64,000 nucleotides of DNA, taken from contig NZ_HE997185.1 in NCBI RefSeq assembly GCF_000312445.1, positions 62,001-126,000 of the forward strand, read 5' to 3'. Under the pieces are notes generated by a model. It was given only the letters and a program-made list of their open reading frames with translations. It was not told where the DNA came from and searched no databases. The DNA is from Phocaeicola abscessus CCUG 55929 (lineage in GTDB: Bacteria; Bacteroidota; Bacteroidia; Bacteroidales; Bacteroidaceae). Within the stretch, counting starts at the first letter, position 1; every line of letters starts with the position of its first letter. This document shows, in pieces, positions 51,240 to 59,991 of this stretch. The position numbers and the translations under genes were made by a program.

Positions 51240-54103
51240 ATTCCTGTTTTGTCCGAAGCATCGTTTCCGTGTTGGTACAGAGCTAATTCTTCCTCCAAAT
51301 ACTTCGACGTATATCCTTGCTTGTGCTGTGCCACTTCCTCCGGAGTTCCGACCGCGAGGACACATCCTCCGTTTCGTCCACCGTCCGGTCCCATATCAAT
51401 CAGATAATCGGCCTGTTTGATCACATCCAGATTATGTTCGATGACGATCACCGTATTCCCTTTATCGACCAGTCGATTCAGTACGTTCATCAATACGCGG
51501 ATATCTTCGAAATGTAAGCCGGTGGTCGGTTCGTCGAGGATATAGACGGTCTTGCCCGTATCCCGCTTCGACAATTCGGTGGCCAGCTTCACGCGCTGAC
51601 TCTCTCCGCCCGAGAGGGTAGTCGAAGGCTGTCCCAGTTTGATATACCCTAAGCCCACCTCCTGCAATACTTTTATTTTATTCAGAATGGCGGGAATATT
51701 CTCGAAGAATTCGACCGCCCGGTTGATGGTCATATCGAGTACGTCGGCGATGGACTTCCCTTTGAAACGCACTTCTAAGGTTTCTCTGTTGTAACGTTTG
51801 CCGTGACAGACCTCGCAGGGAATAAGCACGTCGGGTAAGAAATTCATTTCTATCGTTTTATAACCATTTCCTCCGCAAGCTTCGCATCGACCGCCGACGA
51901 CATTGAATGAGAAGCGACCGGGCTTATACCCGCGGATTTTCGCTTCGGGCAGGCTGACGAAAAGGTTCCGGATATCGGAAAAGACTCCCGTATACGTAGC
52001 CGGATTGGAACGGGGCGTCCGTCCCAAGGGCGACTGGTCGACATCAACGACCTTGTCGACGTATTCCATACCTTCGATACTCCGATAAGGAAGAGGATCC
52101 TTCAGGGAGTGATAAAAATGTTGCGAGAGTATGGGTTGCAGCGTTTCGTTGATCAAGGTAGACTTTCCGCTTCCGGAAACGCCTGTCACGCAAATGAGTT
52201 TTCCCAACGGGATTTCTACATCCACCTTTTTCAGATTATTTCCGCAGGCGCCACGCAGTTGGATCGACTTTCCGTTGCCCGGACGTCGTCTGTCGGGAAC
52301 GCCTATTTTCAAATCGCCGGTCAGGTAGCGGGAAGTCAGCGTTTGCTTTTGCAACATCTCTCGAGGCGTTCCAGCAAAGACGACCTCCCCTCCCCGCCTC
52401 CCCGCCTTGGGTCCCATGTCGACGACATAATCGGCGTTGAGCATCATTTCCTTGTCGTGTTCCACTACGATAATCGAGTTACCCATATCGCGAAGATTCT
52501 TCAGCGAACGGATCAATCGCAGGTTGTCTCGTTGGTGCAGGCCGATACTCGGTTCGTCTAAGATGTAGAGCACGTTGACCAATTGAGATCCGATTTGGGT
52601 GGCCAAACGGATGCGTTGACTTTCTCCGCCCGAGAGGGAGGCAGAACTGCGGCTCAGCGACAGGTAATCCAATCCGACGTCGAGCAGGAATTGCACTCGC
52701 GAACGGATTTCTTTCAGTATTTCCGCAGCGATGAGGCGTTGCTTCTCCTCCAAATGTTCGTCGACGGTGGAAAGCCAATGATAGAAATCTCGGAGATCCA
52801 TCTCCGAAAGTTCCCGGATATTCTTGTCGTAAATGCGATACGAAAGCGCTTCCCTGTTCAATCGCGCCCCATGACATTCGGGGCAGACGGCGGTTTTAGA
52901 AAATTGTTCCGCCCACTTTTGAGCCGTCGTCGAGACGTCTTTTTCTTGAAGCATTTGAATGTACTTCACAATGCCCTCGTATTCCACAAAATAATCGGAA
53001 GAAGTATGAATAAGACTGCTCTTGATCCTGATATGTTCGTTCGAACCGTAGAGGATTTCGTGAACGACCTCTTCGGGAATCTCTTTCACCGGATCTTTGA
53101 GAGAGAGTTCGTATCGCTCCAGCAAGGCTTCGATTTGCCAGAAGATCATGGTATTCTTATATTTCCCCAGCGGAGCGATCGCCCCGTCGTAAATCGATAA
53201 TTCCGCATGAGGGATTACCTTTTCGATGTCGATCAGATCGACGTATCCCAAGCCTTTGCAATGCGAGCAGGCTCCTTCGGGAGAATTGAAAGAGAAATTG
53301 TTCGGTGCAGGTTCTTGATAGGATATGCCCGATTGCGGGTCCATCAACCGCTTGCTGTAATGGCGAACTTGGCCGGTATCCACATTCAGAATCATCAGCA
53401 AGCCTTCGCCCTGCTTCATCGCAACGGCCACGCTGTCGGCTAACCGTTTATCGTCTCTCTCGCCTACCGTCAATTTATCGACGACTATCTCTATATCGTG
53501 ATTCTTGTAACGATCCAATTTCATCCCATGGAGCACTTCTCTTATTTCCCCGTCGATCCGGACGTAGAGGTAGCCCTTTTTGCGAATCTGTTCGAACAAT
53601 TCCCGATAATGCCCCTTCCTCGAACGCACTGCGGGGGACATTATATAGATCCGTTTACCGATATAATCGCGATGAATCAGGTCGAGGATCTGCTCTTCCG
53701 TATACTTCACCATGCGTTCGCCCGACAGATAGGAATACGCTATTCCGGCCCTGGCGTAAAGCAGACGGAGGTAATCGTAGATCTCGGTCGTCGTGCCTAC
53801 CGTCGAACGGGGATTTTTGTTCGTCGTCTTCTGCTCGATGGAGATCACCGGACTCAAACCGGTAATTTTATCCACGTCCGGACGTTCCAATCCCCCCAAA
53901 AAGTTTCGTGCGTACGCCGAGAAGGTCTCGAGATACCGGCGTTGACCTTCTGCGAAAATGGTATCGAAGGCAAGCGAAGACTTGCCGCTGCCGCTCAATC
54001 CGGTGATGACCGACAAGGCGTTTCGCGGTATCCGAACATCTATGTTTTTTAAATTATGTACGCGGGCTCCGTATACGTCAATATAGGCTGTTTCTTTATC
54101 CAT
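51236..54103 (-). CDS. uvrA: Excinuclease ABC subunit A
   Basis: UvrA, the damage-sensing ABC ATPase of nucleotide excision repair. The 955-residue protein has both ATPase halves: first Walker A ITGLSGSGKSSLAFDTIFAEGQRRYLETFSAYARNFLGG, first signature SLSGGESQRIRLATQIGS, second Walker A CVTGVSGSGKSTLINETLQ, second signature TLSGGESQRVKLATELSKRDTG and YILDEPTTGLHFEDI. Zinc-module cysteines are present (CSHCKGLGYV; CEACGGNGYKTIEMNFLPDVLIPCEVCHGKRYN). The start MDKETAYIDVYGARVHNLKNIDV at 54103 fits the family; the open frame upstream is repeat-bearing non-coding sequence. uvrB is 5.9 kb away, transcribed separately. Confidence 0.96.
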   Translation of the reverse strand: MDKETAYIDVYGARVHNLKNIDVRIPRNALSVITGLSGSGKSSLAFDTIFAEGQRRYLETFSAYARNFLGGLERPDVDKITGLSPVISIEQKTTNKNPRSTVGTTTEIYDYLRLLYARAGIAYSYLSGERMVKYTEEQILDLIHRDYIGKRIYIMSPAVRSRKGHYRELFEQIRKKGYLYVRIDGEIREVLHGMKLDRYKNHDIEIVVDKLTVGERDDKRLADSVAVAMKQGEGLLMILNVDTGQVRHYSKRLMDPQSGISYQEPAPNNFSFNSPEGACSHCKGLGYVDLIDIEKVIPHAELSIYDGAIAPLGKYKNTMIFWQIEALLERYELSLKDPVKEIPEEVVHEILYGSNEHIRIKSSLIHTSSDYFVEYEGIVKYIQMLQEKDVSTTAQKWAEQFSKTAVCPECHGARLNREALSYRIYDKNIRELSEMDLRDFYHWLSTVDEHLEEKQRLIAAEILKEIRSRVQFLLDVGLDYLSLSRSSASLSGGESQRIRLATQIGSQLVNVLYILDEPSIGLHQRDNLRLIRSLKNLRDMGNSIIVVEHDKEMMLNADYVVDMGPKAGRRGGEVVFAGTPREMLQKQTLTSRYLTGDLKIGVPDRRRPGNGKSIQLRGACGNNLKKVDVEIPLGKLICVTGVSGSGKSTLINETLQPILSQHFYHSLKDPLPYRSIEGMEYVDKVVDVDQSPLGRTPRSNPATYTGVFSDIRNLFVSLPEAKIRGYKPGRFSFNVVGGRCEACGGNGYKTIEMNFLPDVLIPCEVCHGKRYNRETLEVRFKGKSIADVLDMTINRAVEFFENIPAILNKIKVLQEVGLGYIKLGQPSTTLSGGESQRVKLATELSKRDTGKTVYILDEPTTGLHFEDIRVLMNVLNRLVDKGNTVIVIEHNLDVIKQADYLIDMGPDGGRNGGCVLAVGTPEEVAQHKQGYTSKYLEEELALYQHGNDASDKTGI

Positions 54104-54214
54104 ATCCCATTTTTGAACCGGTAAAGGTAATGCAATTCGTAAACAGAAACAAGATTTCTCTTGATATTCTTTAGAAAACAGAAGTGAAGAACGGCAACGG
54201 AAAACACGGTACAG

Positions 54215-54501
54215 CGGACGGGTATGAAAAAGGATTTTCAGTGCCGCCGTTCCGATCAGCAGCATCTGAAACGGAGTTTTACTCCCGCTGACAGGGGCAG
54301 CAGCGTTTAAAACGGATTTTCATGCACGACGATCCAATCAGCAAGACCTAAAATGGATTTTTACCCAAAACTACTCGATCAGCAACGCTTAAAACGGATT
54401 TTTATGCATGCCGATTCTGTCGGCGGTACCTAAAATGGAGTTTAGCCTCCGCTGATCGGATCGACAGCGTCGAAACCGGATTCTTACCGTCGGCTACCGC
54501 C
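54215..54501 (-). repeat. Diverged tandem array of the 41-bp repeat, seven units
   Basis: Unit boundaries fall exactly 41 bp apart at 54215, 54256, 54297, 54338, 54379, 54420 and 54461. Read on the minus strand the units carry AAAATCCGTTTTAAGCGTTG with CTGA, or variants such as TAAACTCCATTTTAGG, the same first half as the array at 11450. The second half (TCCGATCAGCGGAGG in one unit) has mostly decayed. The array lies in the gap between the esterase stop (54594) and uvrA. It is in the same orientation relative to the gene before it as the first array. Confidence 0.85.
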
Positions 54502-54593
54502 ACGGCAGGAAAAAACGAAAGAGAGATCCCCGTTCGCTTTTGACCGAACGGCTTCTCGTCTGCAACAACATGTTTTTCCCTGAGAATCAACGT

Positions 54594-55418
54594 TTATTTC
54601 AGCTTCTTATCCATCCATACGGCTACGATTCCGGCCGGAATGCCTTCGAGGTCGGTAAATGTGTGATCGGCACCGGGAATGAGCGACAACTCGCATCGTT
54701 TGTAGAAATAAGGCAGGTACTGGCTGCACGAATAGGGTACGGATCGGTCGCCCGTACCGTGTATGGCTATCACGTCTCCCTTATACTTCTTTGCTGCTTC
54801 GAAGAGTCGAAGCCCTTGTCCGGCCAGGATATAATTCCTGCCGAGGGTAACCTTTCCGTCGAACACGCTCACTTCTTCCGGTACATTCAAGGGATCGAAG
54901 CGGGTACCGAAGCAAATTCCCTGCAACAGATTGTCGTGAATCATCAGTGCCGGCGCAAGCAAGGCAACCGTTTTGATCTGCTTTTTCCCAAGCTCGGAAC
55001 TGAGCAGGATGGAGACGACGCCTCCCTGCGAATGACCGAAAATACCGATCTTTCCGATAAAGGGCAAGCTTTCGGCGAATCCGACTATCCGGCGGGCATC
55101 TTCCACTTCGTTATCGATGCTCATCCCTCTCATGGCGCCATCGCTCTCCTCGTGTCCGTTGAAATCGAACCTTATTGAGGCGATGCCGCGAGCGGCCAGG
55201 CTGTCGGTCAAGGCAATATGTATTTTCTCATTCTTGTTACCGGTAAACCCGTGAAAGATGATGACGACAGGGAGCTTTTTCCCATCCGAATTAGCGGGAA
55301 TCGTTATGAACCCGCGAAGTATTCCTACGGCTCCCTGAATCTCGACAGGTTTCGTTTGGGCGTTCGTCGTCTGTACGAAATACGCCATCAGGGCAAAAAA
55401 TAGAGTGCTTAATTTCAT
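54594..55418 (-). CDS. Secreted alpha/beta hydrolase (esterase)
   Basis: The 274-residue protein has a signal peptide (LSTLFFALMAYFVQTTNAQ). The alpha/beta-hydrolase core has oxyanion segment IIFHGFTGNKNE, nucleophile elbow GIFGHSQGGVVS (Ser near residue 126), acid in HGTGDRSVPYSC and histidine in GADHTFTDLEG. The layout resembles cinnamoyl/feruloyl esterases (Est1E, LJ0536) rather than lipases, but the substrate is open. It probably acts in the periplasm. The second 41-bp array begins about 90 bases after its stop. Confidence 0.85.
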   Translation of the reverse strand: MKLSTLFFALMAYFVQTTNAQTKPVEIQGAVGILRGFITIPANSDGKKLPVVIIFHGFTGNKNEKIHIALTDSLAARGIASIRFDFNGHEESDGAMRGMSIDNEVEDARRIVGFAESLPFIGKIGIFGHSQGGVVSILLSSELGKKQIKTVALLAPALMIHDNLLQGICFGTRFDPLNVPEEVSVFDGKVTLGRNYILAGQGLRLFEAAKKYKGDVIAIHGTGDRSVPYSCSQYLPYFYKRCELSLIPGADHTFTDLEGIPAGIVAVWMDKKLK

Positions 55419-55451
55419 TCCGATTATGTATTAATTACTTAGTTACGCATA

Positions 55452-55459
55452 CAAAAATA
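55452..55459 (-). promoter_or_regulatory. -7 box of the esterase gene
   Basis: TATTTTTG on the minus strand, with CTTG 20 bases farther upstream as a near -33. The ATG at 55418 is 33 bases downstream. Confidence 0.5.
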
Positions 55460-55622
55460 CATAAAAGCAAGTGGTTGTACAAGAAGATACCTCGAAGTCG
55501 GATATTTTTTAAATTTATCTGTATCGACGATCGAAACGAACGAAATTCTTCGAAGCTAAACTCTTCGGCAAGTTTCAGCGGAATTATATCGAATAAAGGG
55601 GGATCGGCGTCGATTTTTTTTA

Positions 55623-55630
55623 TAATTTTG
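55623..55630 (+). promoter_or_regulatory. -7 box of the LysM protein gene
   Basis: TAATTTTG, 18 bases before the first ATG at 55649. Confidence 0.45.
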
Positions 55631-55648
55631 TCCCAAGAATAAACAGTA

Positions 55649-57403
55649 ATGCGCATGAAATTCTTAAAAACGTTATATGCTGTCGCCGTGCTGGCCGTCG
55701 CACCACTGGTTTCGTCGGCCCAACCGCAGGAGTCGGATCATTTTTTCCTGCACACGATTGCCAAAGGGCAAAGCCTTTATTCCATCGCGAGCATGTATCG
55801 CCTCAGCGTAGAAGACATCGTAAAGCTCAATCCGGGCAGCGAACAAGGTATCAAAGCGGGAGAAACGTTAAAAATCCCCCAGCAGACGGCACAGACGAAA
55901 CAAATTTTCCACACGATACAGGCGGGCGAAACGCTATATAAGTTGACCGTCGAATACGACGTCTCGGCCGGCGCCATCTGTCTGGCCAATCCGGGATTGA
56001 GCGCAAGCAACTTCCGGGCCGGTCAGGTAATCGTCATCCCCGCGGCAAACGCCTCCCAAGAGGCGGAGGTGCAACGGAAAGCCGATACGCCACGCTCGCT
56101 CGAAAAACAGGAATCGAAATGGCAGGATATACACAAGGTGAAACGCGGTGAGACCCTGTTCAGCCTCTCCCGCCAATATCATATTACGGAAGAGGAGCTA
56201 TTGGCTGCCAATCCGGAACTGAAAAAAAAGAAACTAAAAAAAGGTTCCTTCCTGGCCATCCCCTATCCTAAAAAGGAGACGGAGGAAACGAAGCATACGC
56301 CCACGAACGACGAATTATTCAGCAAGAACAAAAAAGAATTCAAGATACTGTCGACAATCAAGACGGCCGTCATCCTCCCGTTTGCGGCCGATGGCAGGAT
56401 GGTGGAATATTACGAAGGCTTCCTGTTGGCCGTCGACAGTCTGAAAAAGAGAGGGACGTCGTTGGATATCTACACGTACGACAGCGGGACGACAAACGCC
56501 TCGCTGGATCGCATCCTCCGTAAGGACGAGATGAAAAAGATGGATATCATCATCGGTCCGGCGAATGCGGAACAGATCAAACCTCTGACCGACTTTGCCG
56601 AACGGCACAAGATCCGGATCGTAATCCCCTTTACCTCGAAGGATAATGAGGTATTCCACAATCCGTACGTCTTTCAGATCAATACGCCTCAATCGTACCT
56701 GTATTCGGAAGTGTACGAACATTTTATCCGCAAATTCGACCGTGCGAACGTCATATTCCTCAACGCCAACGATACCGACAAAGACAAATCGATCTTTATC
56801 AACGGACTGAAAAGCGAATTGAAAGAAAACCAAATAAAGTATACCGAGCTGAAGGGCGACCATATCGTAGCGGAATCGATGCTGGCCAGCATCGACTCGA
56901 CGAAGAGCAACGTCTTCATCCCGCTGTCCGGTTCGAATATCGCCTTGATCAAGTTATTACCTCCGCTGCTCCTGTTGACCAAAGAGCATCCGACCTACCG
57001 GATTCACCTGTTCGGGTATCCCGAATGGCAGACTTACACGAAAGACTATCTGAGCGATTTTTATGAGTTGGACACCTATTTCTATTCCTCCTTCTACACG
57101 AATAATCTGTTCCCCGAAGCGATCAATTTCTCCTCTTCTTTCCGAAGATGGTACGGCAAGGAAATGGCGAATACCTATCCCAAATACGGAATGTTGGGCT
57201 TCGATACCGCGTATTACCTGCTATACGGCCTGTCGCGTTACGGAAATAAGGTGGAAGATTATTTGGGCAAGTACAGCGTAACTCCTATCCAGACAGGATT
57301 CAAGTTCGAGCGCGTGAACACGTGGGGAGGATTCATCAATAAGAAAGTCTTCTTCGTCCATTTTTCCAAATCCGGCGAACTGACTAAAATAGATTTCGAA
57401 TAA
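55649..57403 (+). CDS. Periplasmic protein with three LysM repeats and a PBP1-type binding domain
   Basis: The 584-residue protein has a signal peptide (KTLYAVAVLAVAPLVSSAQ). Three LysM peptidoglycan-binding repeats follow at about residues 33-76 (HTIAKGQSLYSIASMYRLSVEDIVKLNP), 90-131 (HTIQAGETLYKLTVEYDVSAGAICLANP) and 164-206 (HKVKRGETLFSLSRQYHITEEELLAANP). From about 235 to the end is a type-1 periplasmic-binding fold resembling amino-acid ABC receptors (AVILPFAADGRMVEYYEGFLLAVDSLKKRG, IIIGPANAEQIKPL, GMLGFDTAYYLLYGLSRYG). It is likely anchored on the cell wall and may sense or bind a ligand. It abuts the PorT-type gene (stop and start share a base). Confidence 0.85.
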   Translation: MRMKFLKTLYAVAVLAVAPLVSSAQPQESDHFFLHTIAKGQSLYSIASMYRLSVEDIVKLNPGSEQGIKAGETLKIPQQTAQTKQIFHTIQAGETLYKLTVEYDVSAGAICLANPGLSASNFRAGQVIVIPAANASQEAEVQRKADTPRSLEKQESKWQDIHKVKRGETLFSLSRQYHITEEELLAANPELKKKKLKKGSFLAIPYPKKETEETKHTPTNDELFSKNKKEFKILSTIKTAVILPFAADGRMVEYYEGFLLAVDSLKKRGTSLDIYTYDSGTTNASLDRILRKDEMKKMDIIIGPANAEQIKPLTDFAERHKIRIVIPFTSKDNEVFHNPYVFQINTPQSYLYSEVYEHFIRKFDRANVIFLNANDTDKDKSIFINGLKSELKENQIKYTELKGDHIVAESMLASIDSTKSNVFIPLSGSNIALIKLLPPLLLLTKEHPTYRIHLFGYPEWQTYTKDYLSDFYELDTYFYSSFYTNNLFPEAINFSSSFRRWYGKEMANTYPKYGMLGFDTAYYLLYGLSRYGNKVEDYLGKYSVTPIQTGFKFERVNTWGGFINKKVFFVHFSKSGELTKIDFE

Positions 57404-58095
57404 TGAAAAAGGTCTGTACCCTATTATTGACGATCGCTTCGCTCGTTTCGCTCCCCGTTCGCGCCCAATTGGGAGAAGAGAAAAGCATCTTTTCTGTCGG
57501 TATCAATGGCGGAATGAACATGAGCTCCGTCAACTTCGATCCGAAAATAAAACAGAACAAGCAAAACGTTCGTTCGGGTGGCTTGACGATCCGTTACATC
57601 TCGGAGAAATACTTCAGCATGATTTGCGGAGTCCAATTGGAAATCAACTATTCACAGCGCGGTTGGAACGAAAAGATCGAGGATGGAACCGAAAACACGT
57701 ACAACCGAATCATGAATTACATCGAAATTCCCTTTCTGGCACATCTGGCTTTCGGCAGCCATGTCAGAGACAAAGGCTTACAATTCTTCCTGAACGCAGG
57801 GCCGCAGATGGGCTTCTTTTTAAACGAGAAAGAAAAGATGAGCGACGGATGGGATACTTCCGCCCGATCGCCCACGGCTCAATACGGGAAAAAGGCAGAA
57901 AATAAGTTCGATTATGGCATCGCAGGAGGCACGGGCTTCGAATTGAATACGAAGATAGGACACTTCATCGTCGAAGGTAGATATTACTACGGACTAAGCG
58001 ACTTTTTTAAGAACAGCAAGAAAGAGTATTTCGGCCGTTCGGCGCATTCGTATATGGGAATACGGGCCGCCTACCTATTCGATATCTTCAAGTGA
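57403..58095 (+). CDS. PorT-family outer-membrane beta-barrel protein
   Basis: The 230-residue product has a signal peptide (LLLTIASLVSLPVRAQ) and a pattern of alternating strands: FSVGINGGMNMSSVNFDP, ISEKYFSMICGVQLEINYSQRGWNEK, RIMNYIEIPFLAHLAFG, LQFFLNAGPQMGFFLNE, FDYGIAGGTGFELNTKIGHFIVEGRYYYGLSDFF and HSYMGIRAAYLFDIFK. This is the outer-membrane beta-barrel (PorT-like) family. PorT in Porphyromonas is required for type IX secretion; whether this copy is that gene or a paralogue cannot be settled without comparison. It is encoded at the very end of the LysM protein gene and probably shares its message. Confidence 0.8.
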   Translation: MKKVCTLLLTIASLVSLPVRAQLGEEKSIFSVGINGGMNMSSVNFDPKIKQNKQNVRSGGLTIRYISEKYFSMICGVQLEINYSQRGWNEKIEDGTENTYNRIMNYIEIPFLAHLAFGSHVRDKGLQFFLNAGPQMGFFLNEKEKMSDGWDTSARSPTAQYGKKAENKFDYGIAGGTGFELNTKIGHFIVEGRYYYGLSDFFKNSKKEYFGRSAHSYMGIRAAYLFDIFK

Positions 58096-58117
58096 ACGTT
58101 CCGTATCTGTCGGAAAA

Positions 58118-58567
58118 CTACCGCAAATGATCGTACGCCTTTACCAAGACTTCGTCTTTCCCGATAGCGCGAATGGCTAACCAATCCAGAACGATGGCGA
58201 TAAAAGGCAGGCATACGCTCCAAGAGGGATGATAGGTCGCCTCGCCTTTCAACATACATATGAAGACGATCCACGTAATGTAGTAGAAAACAAGCAGAAT
58301 AGCGTTGAAAATGCTCAAGCGTATCTGCAACATTCGCCTTTTGAACAGGAAAATAGCGATCAAAGCGATGAGGACGACCAGCAGGAGAATAGCGAACAGG
58401 GCCCACGGCGCATGACTGACCGCTCCGTCCGCAGAAACGATTGACAGATTAGTAAATTCGGTGAGGGAGTTATCCGCACCGATAAAGAATCCCACCGGGA
58501 GACACATACTGACGATAGCCAAAATGGAAACCGCCAACAAATAAATGGATTGTATTCGCTGTATCAT
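58118..58567 (-). CDS. DUF4293 family membrane protein
   Basis: A 149-residue inner-membrane protein with four hydrophobic helices. It starts MIQRIQSIYLLAVSILAIVSMCLPVGFF, the conserved beginning of DUF4293, a Bacteroidetes family of unknown function, and contains LLLVVLIALIAIFLFKRRMLQIRLSIFNAILLVFYYITWIVFI. It closes the bamD-rpoZ-DUF4293 operon, an order seen in several Bacteroidales genomes. Convergent with the PorT-family gene. Confidence 0.8.
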   Translation of the reverse strand: MIQRIQSIYLLAVSILAIVSMCLPVGFFIGADNSLTEFTNLSIVSADGAVSHAPWALFAILLLVVLIALIAIFLFKRRMLQIRLSIFNAILLVFYYITWIVFICMLKGEATYHPSWSVCLPFIAIVLDWLAIRAIGKDEVLVKAYDHLR

Positions 58568-58639
58568 ATTTATCGACTACATAGTTTAAGAAGGCAAAAG
58601 AACAGACCGCTTCGACGAAACACCTTTCGGAAGTCTTCC

Positions 58640-58975
58640 CTATTGAAATTTATCCTTCTCCTTCGCTGGATTCCGGTAGTAAATCTTACCTTCCATATAC
58701 TCTTGCGTAGCGATCAGGGCCGGTTTCGGCAACTTTTCGTAATAACGCGAAATCTCGATCTGTTCTCTATTTTCGAAAATCTCTTCCAAATTATCTGTAT
58801 AGGAAGCGAATTCCTGCAATTTTTTCGACAGTTCGTTTTTCATTTCAACAGCAATTTGATTCGACCTTTTACCGATAATTGCCGCTGTTTCGTAAATATT
58901 ACCGGTGTCGTGCCACATATCCGCCATGTTACGAACGACGGTATTGGTGGGGGCATTTGTCTTTTTATAATCCAT
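58640..58975 (-). CDS. rpoZ: DNA-directed RNA polymerase omega subunit
   Basis: The Bacteroidetes form of omega (RpoZ), 111 residues, helps fold beta-prime and stabilise the core enzyme. It begins MDYKKTNAPTNTVVRNMADMWHDTGNIYETAAIIGKRSNQIAVEMKNELSKKLQEFA, the Rpb6-like block with the conserved GKRSNQI, and continues IEISRYYEKLPKPALIATQEYMEGKIYYRNP, typical of this lineage. It lies 17 bases after bamD. Confidence 0.92.
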   Translation of the reverse strand: MDYKKTNAPTNTVVRNMADMWHDTGNIYETAAIIGKRSNQIAVEMKNELSKKLQEFASYTDNLEEIFENREQIEISRYYEKLPKPALIATQEYMEGKIYYRNPAKEKDKFQ

Positions 58976-58992
58976 AATACTTTGGTTTTGCT

Positions 58993-59838
58993 TTATTCTT
59001 CGTCATTTAAATTATCTACGTACTTGCTGGCATCGTGATAGATACCTTCGACTTCCTTTTTATATTTGCTTTCGGGAAATTCGTTTACAAAAGAATAATA
59101 TTCGTCTATCACATCGCGCATTCGTTCGGGTTTCTTCTCCAGGATGCTCGCATTGGCCATATCGTGTTTGGCACGGAGCACCAAGACGGATAAGTCTTCG
59201 CGCAATTTCGTATAGGGATAATCCCGCAAAGCATTCTGCGCGGTGACAATGGCGGCCAAGTAATTGTTGCCGGTCGTCGTATAAGTAGCGTTGCCGGTAT
59301 ACATACCCAAATCATAATATAATTTAGCTGCCATATAATCTTTAATAACCAATTTATCCTGAAGTTCGAAAATCAATTGCTGTACTTCGGCATGGTACGA
59401 ACTGGAAGGGAAATACTCGAGAAACAATTGTAATTCCTGAATGGCCTTATAAGTCCCCGACTGATCCAGACGAGGTTCGGGAGTATCCAAATACAACGCC
59501 TTGCCCGAATGATAACGAGCCTGTTCGGTGTACACGCCGTGCGGATAAGTGGTATAGTAGGTATTAAAATAATGAGAGGCCGTTTGGTAATCGGCTTGAT
59601 TATAATACGTCATGCCCAACATATACAACGATTCTTCCGCCCTGTCGCTGCCTTTCATAACGGTAACCAAACTCTCTAACAGGGTGGCAGCCTTCGAATA
59701 CTTGCCTTGCCCGAAGAAGCTCTTCGCAGCTTCATATTGATAGTCGGCATCCGTACTCTTCAATATTTTGTTATATTCTCCGCACGATGACAAGACGCTG
59801 CAAGCCATGATGAGAGCGAATAGGGTATACTTTCTCAT
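58993..59838 (-). CDS. bamD: Outer-membrane assembly lipoprotein BamD
   Basis: BamD is the essential TPR-type lipoprotein of the BAM complex that inserts outer-membrane barrels. The 281-residue product has lipobox SVLSSC (Cys near residue 17), then helical TPR repeats: YQYEAAKSFFGQGKYSKAATLLESLVTVM, EESLYMLGMTYYNQADYQTASHYFNTYYTTYPHGVYTEQARYHSGKALY, AIQELQLFLEYFPSSSYHAEVQQLI and a C-terminal YSFVNEFPESKYKKEVEGIY. The start at 59838 is chosen because the -7 box (59856-59863) lies between it and the upstream codon at 59886. rpoZ follows 17 bases on. Confidence 0.93.
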   Translation of the reverse strand: MRKYTLFALIMACSVLSSCGEYNKILKSTDADYQYEAAKSFFGQGKYSKAATLLESLVTVMKGSDRAEESLYMLGMTYYNQADYQTASHYFNTYYTTYPHGVYTEQARYHSGKALYLDTPEPRLDQSGTYKAIQELQLFLEYFPSSSYHAEVQQLIFELQDKLVIKDYMAAKLYYDLGMYTGNATYTTTGNNYLAAIVTAQNALRDYPYTKLREDLSVLVLRAKHDMANASILEKKPERMRDVIDEYYSFVNEFPESKYKKEVEGIYHDASKYVDNLNDEE

Positions 59839-59855
59839 GTGATACAAATAATGTG

Positions 59856-59887
59856 CAAATTTACCCCATTCGAACGAATAATACAAA
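59856..59887 (-). promoter_or_regulatory. Full consensus promoter of the bamD operon
   Basis: On the minus strand TTTG (59884-59887), a 20-base spacer and TAAATTTG (59856-59863). The leader is about 12 bases. Confidence 0.8.
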
Positions 59888-59991
59888 ATATGGACTGTTT
59901 TTTAATGCTAAAATATGAATTCGAATCTTTTTTTATCGCTAACGGATACTAATCATAGAAAATAGCTGTAACTTTATCCCTTGCTAAACGA

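Noticed and set aside
54104-54265. Longer UvrA N-terminus
   Set aside because: UvrA family starts fit MDKETAY at 54103; the extension enters the repeat array.
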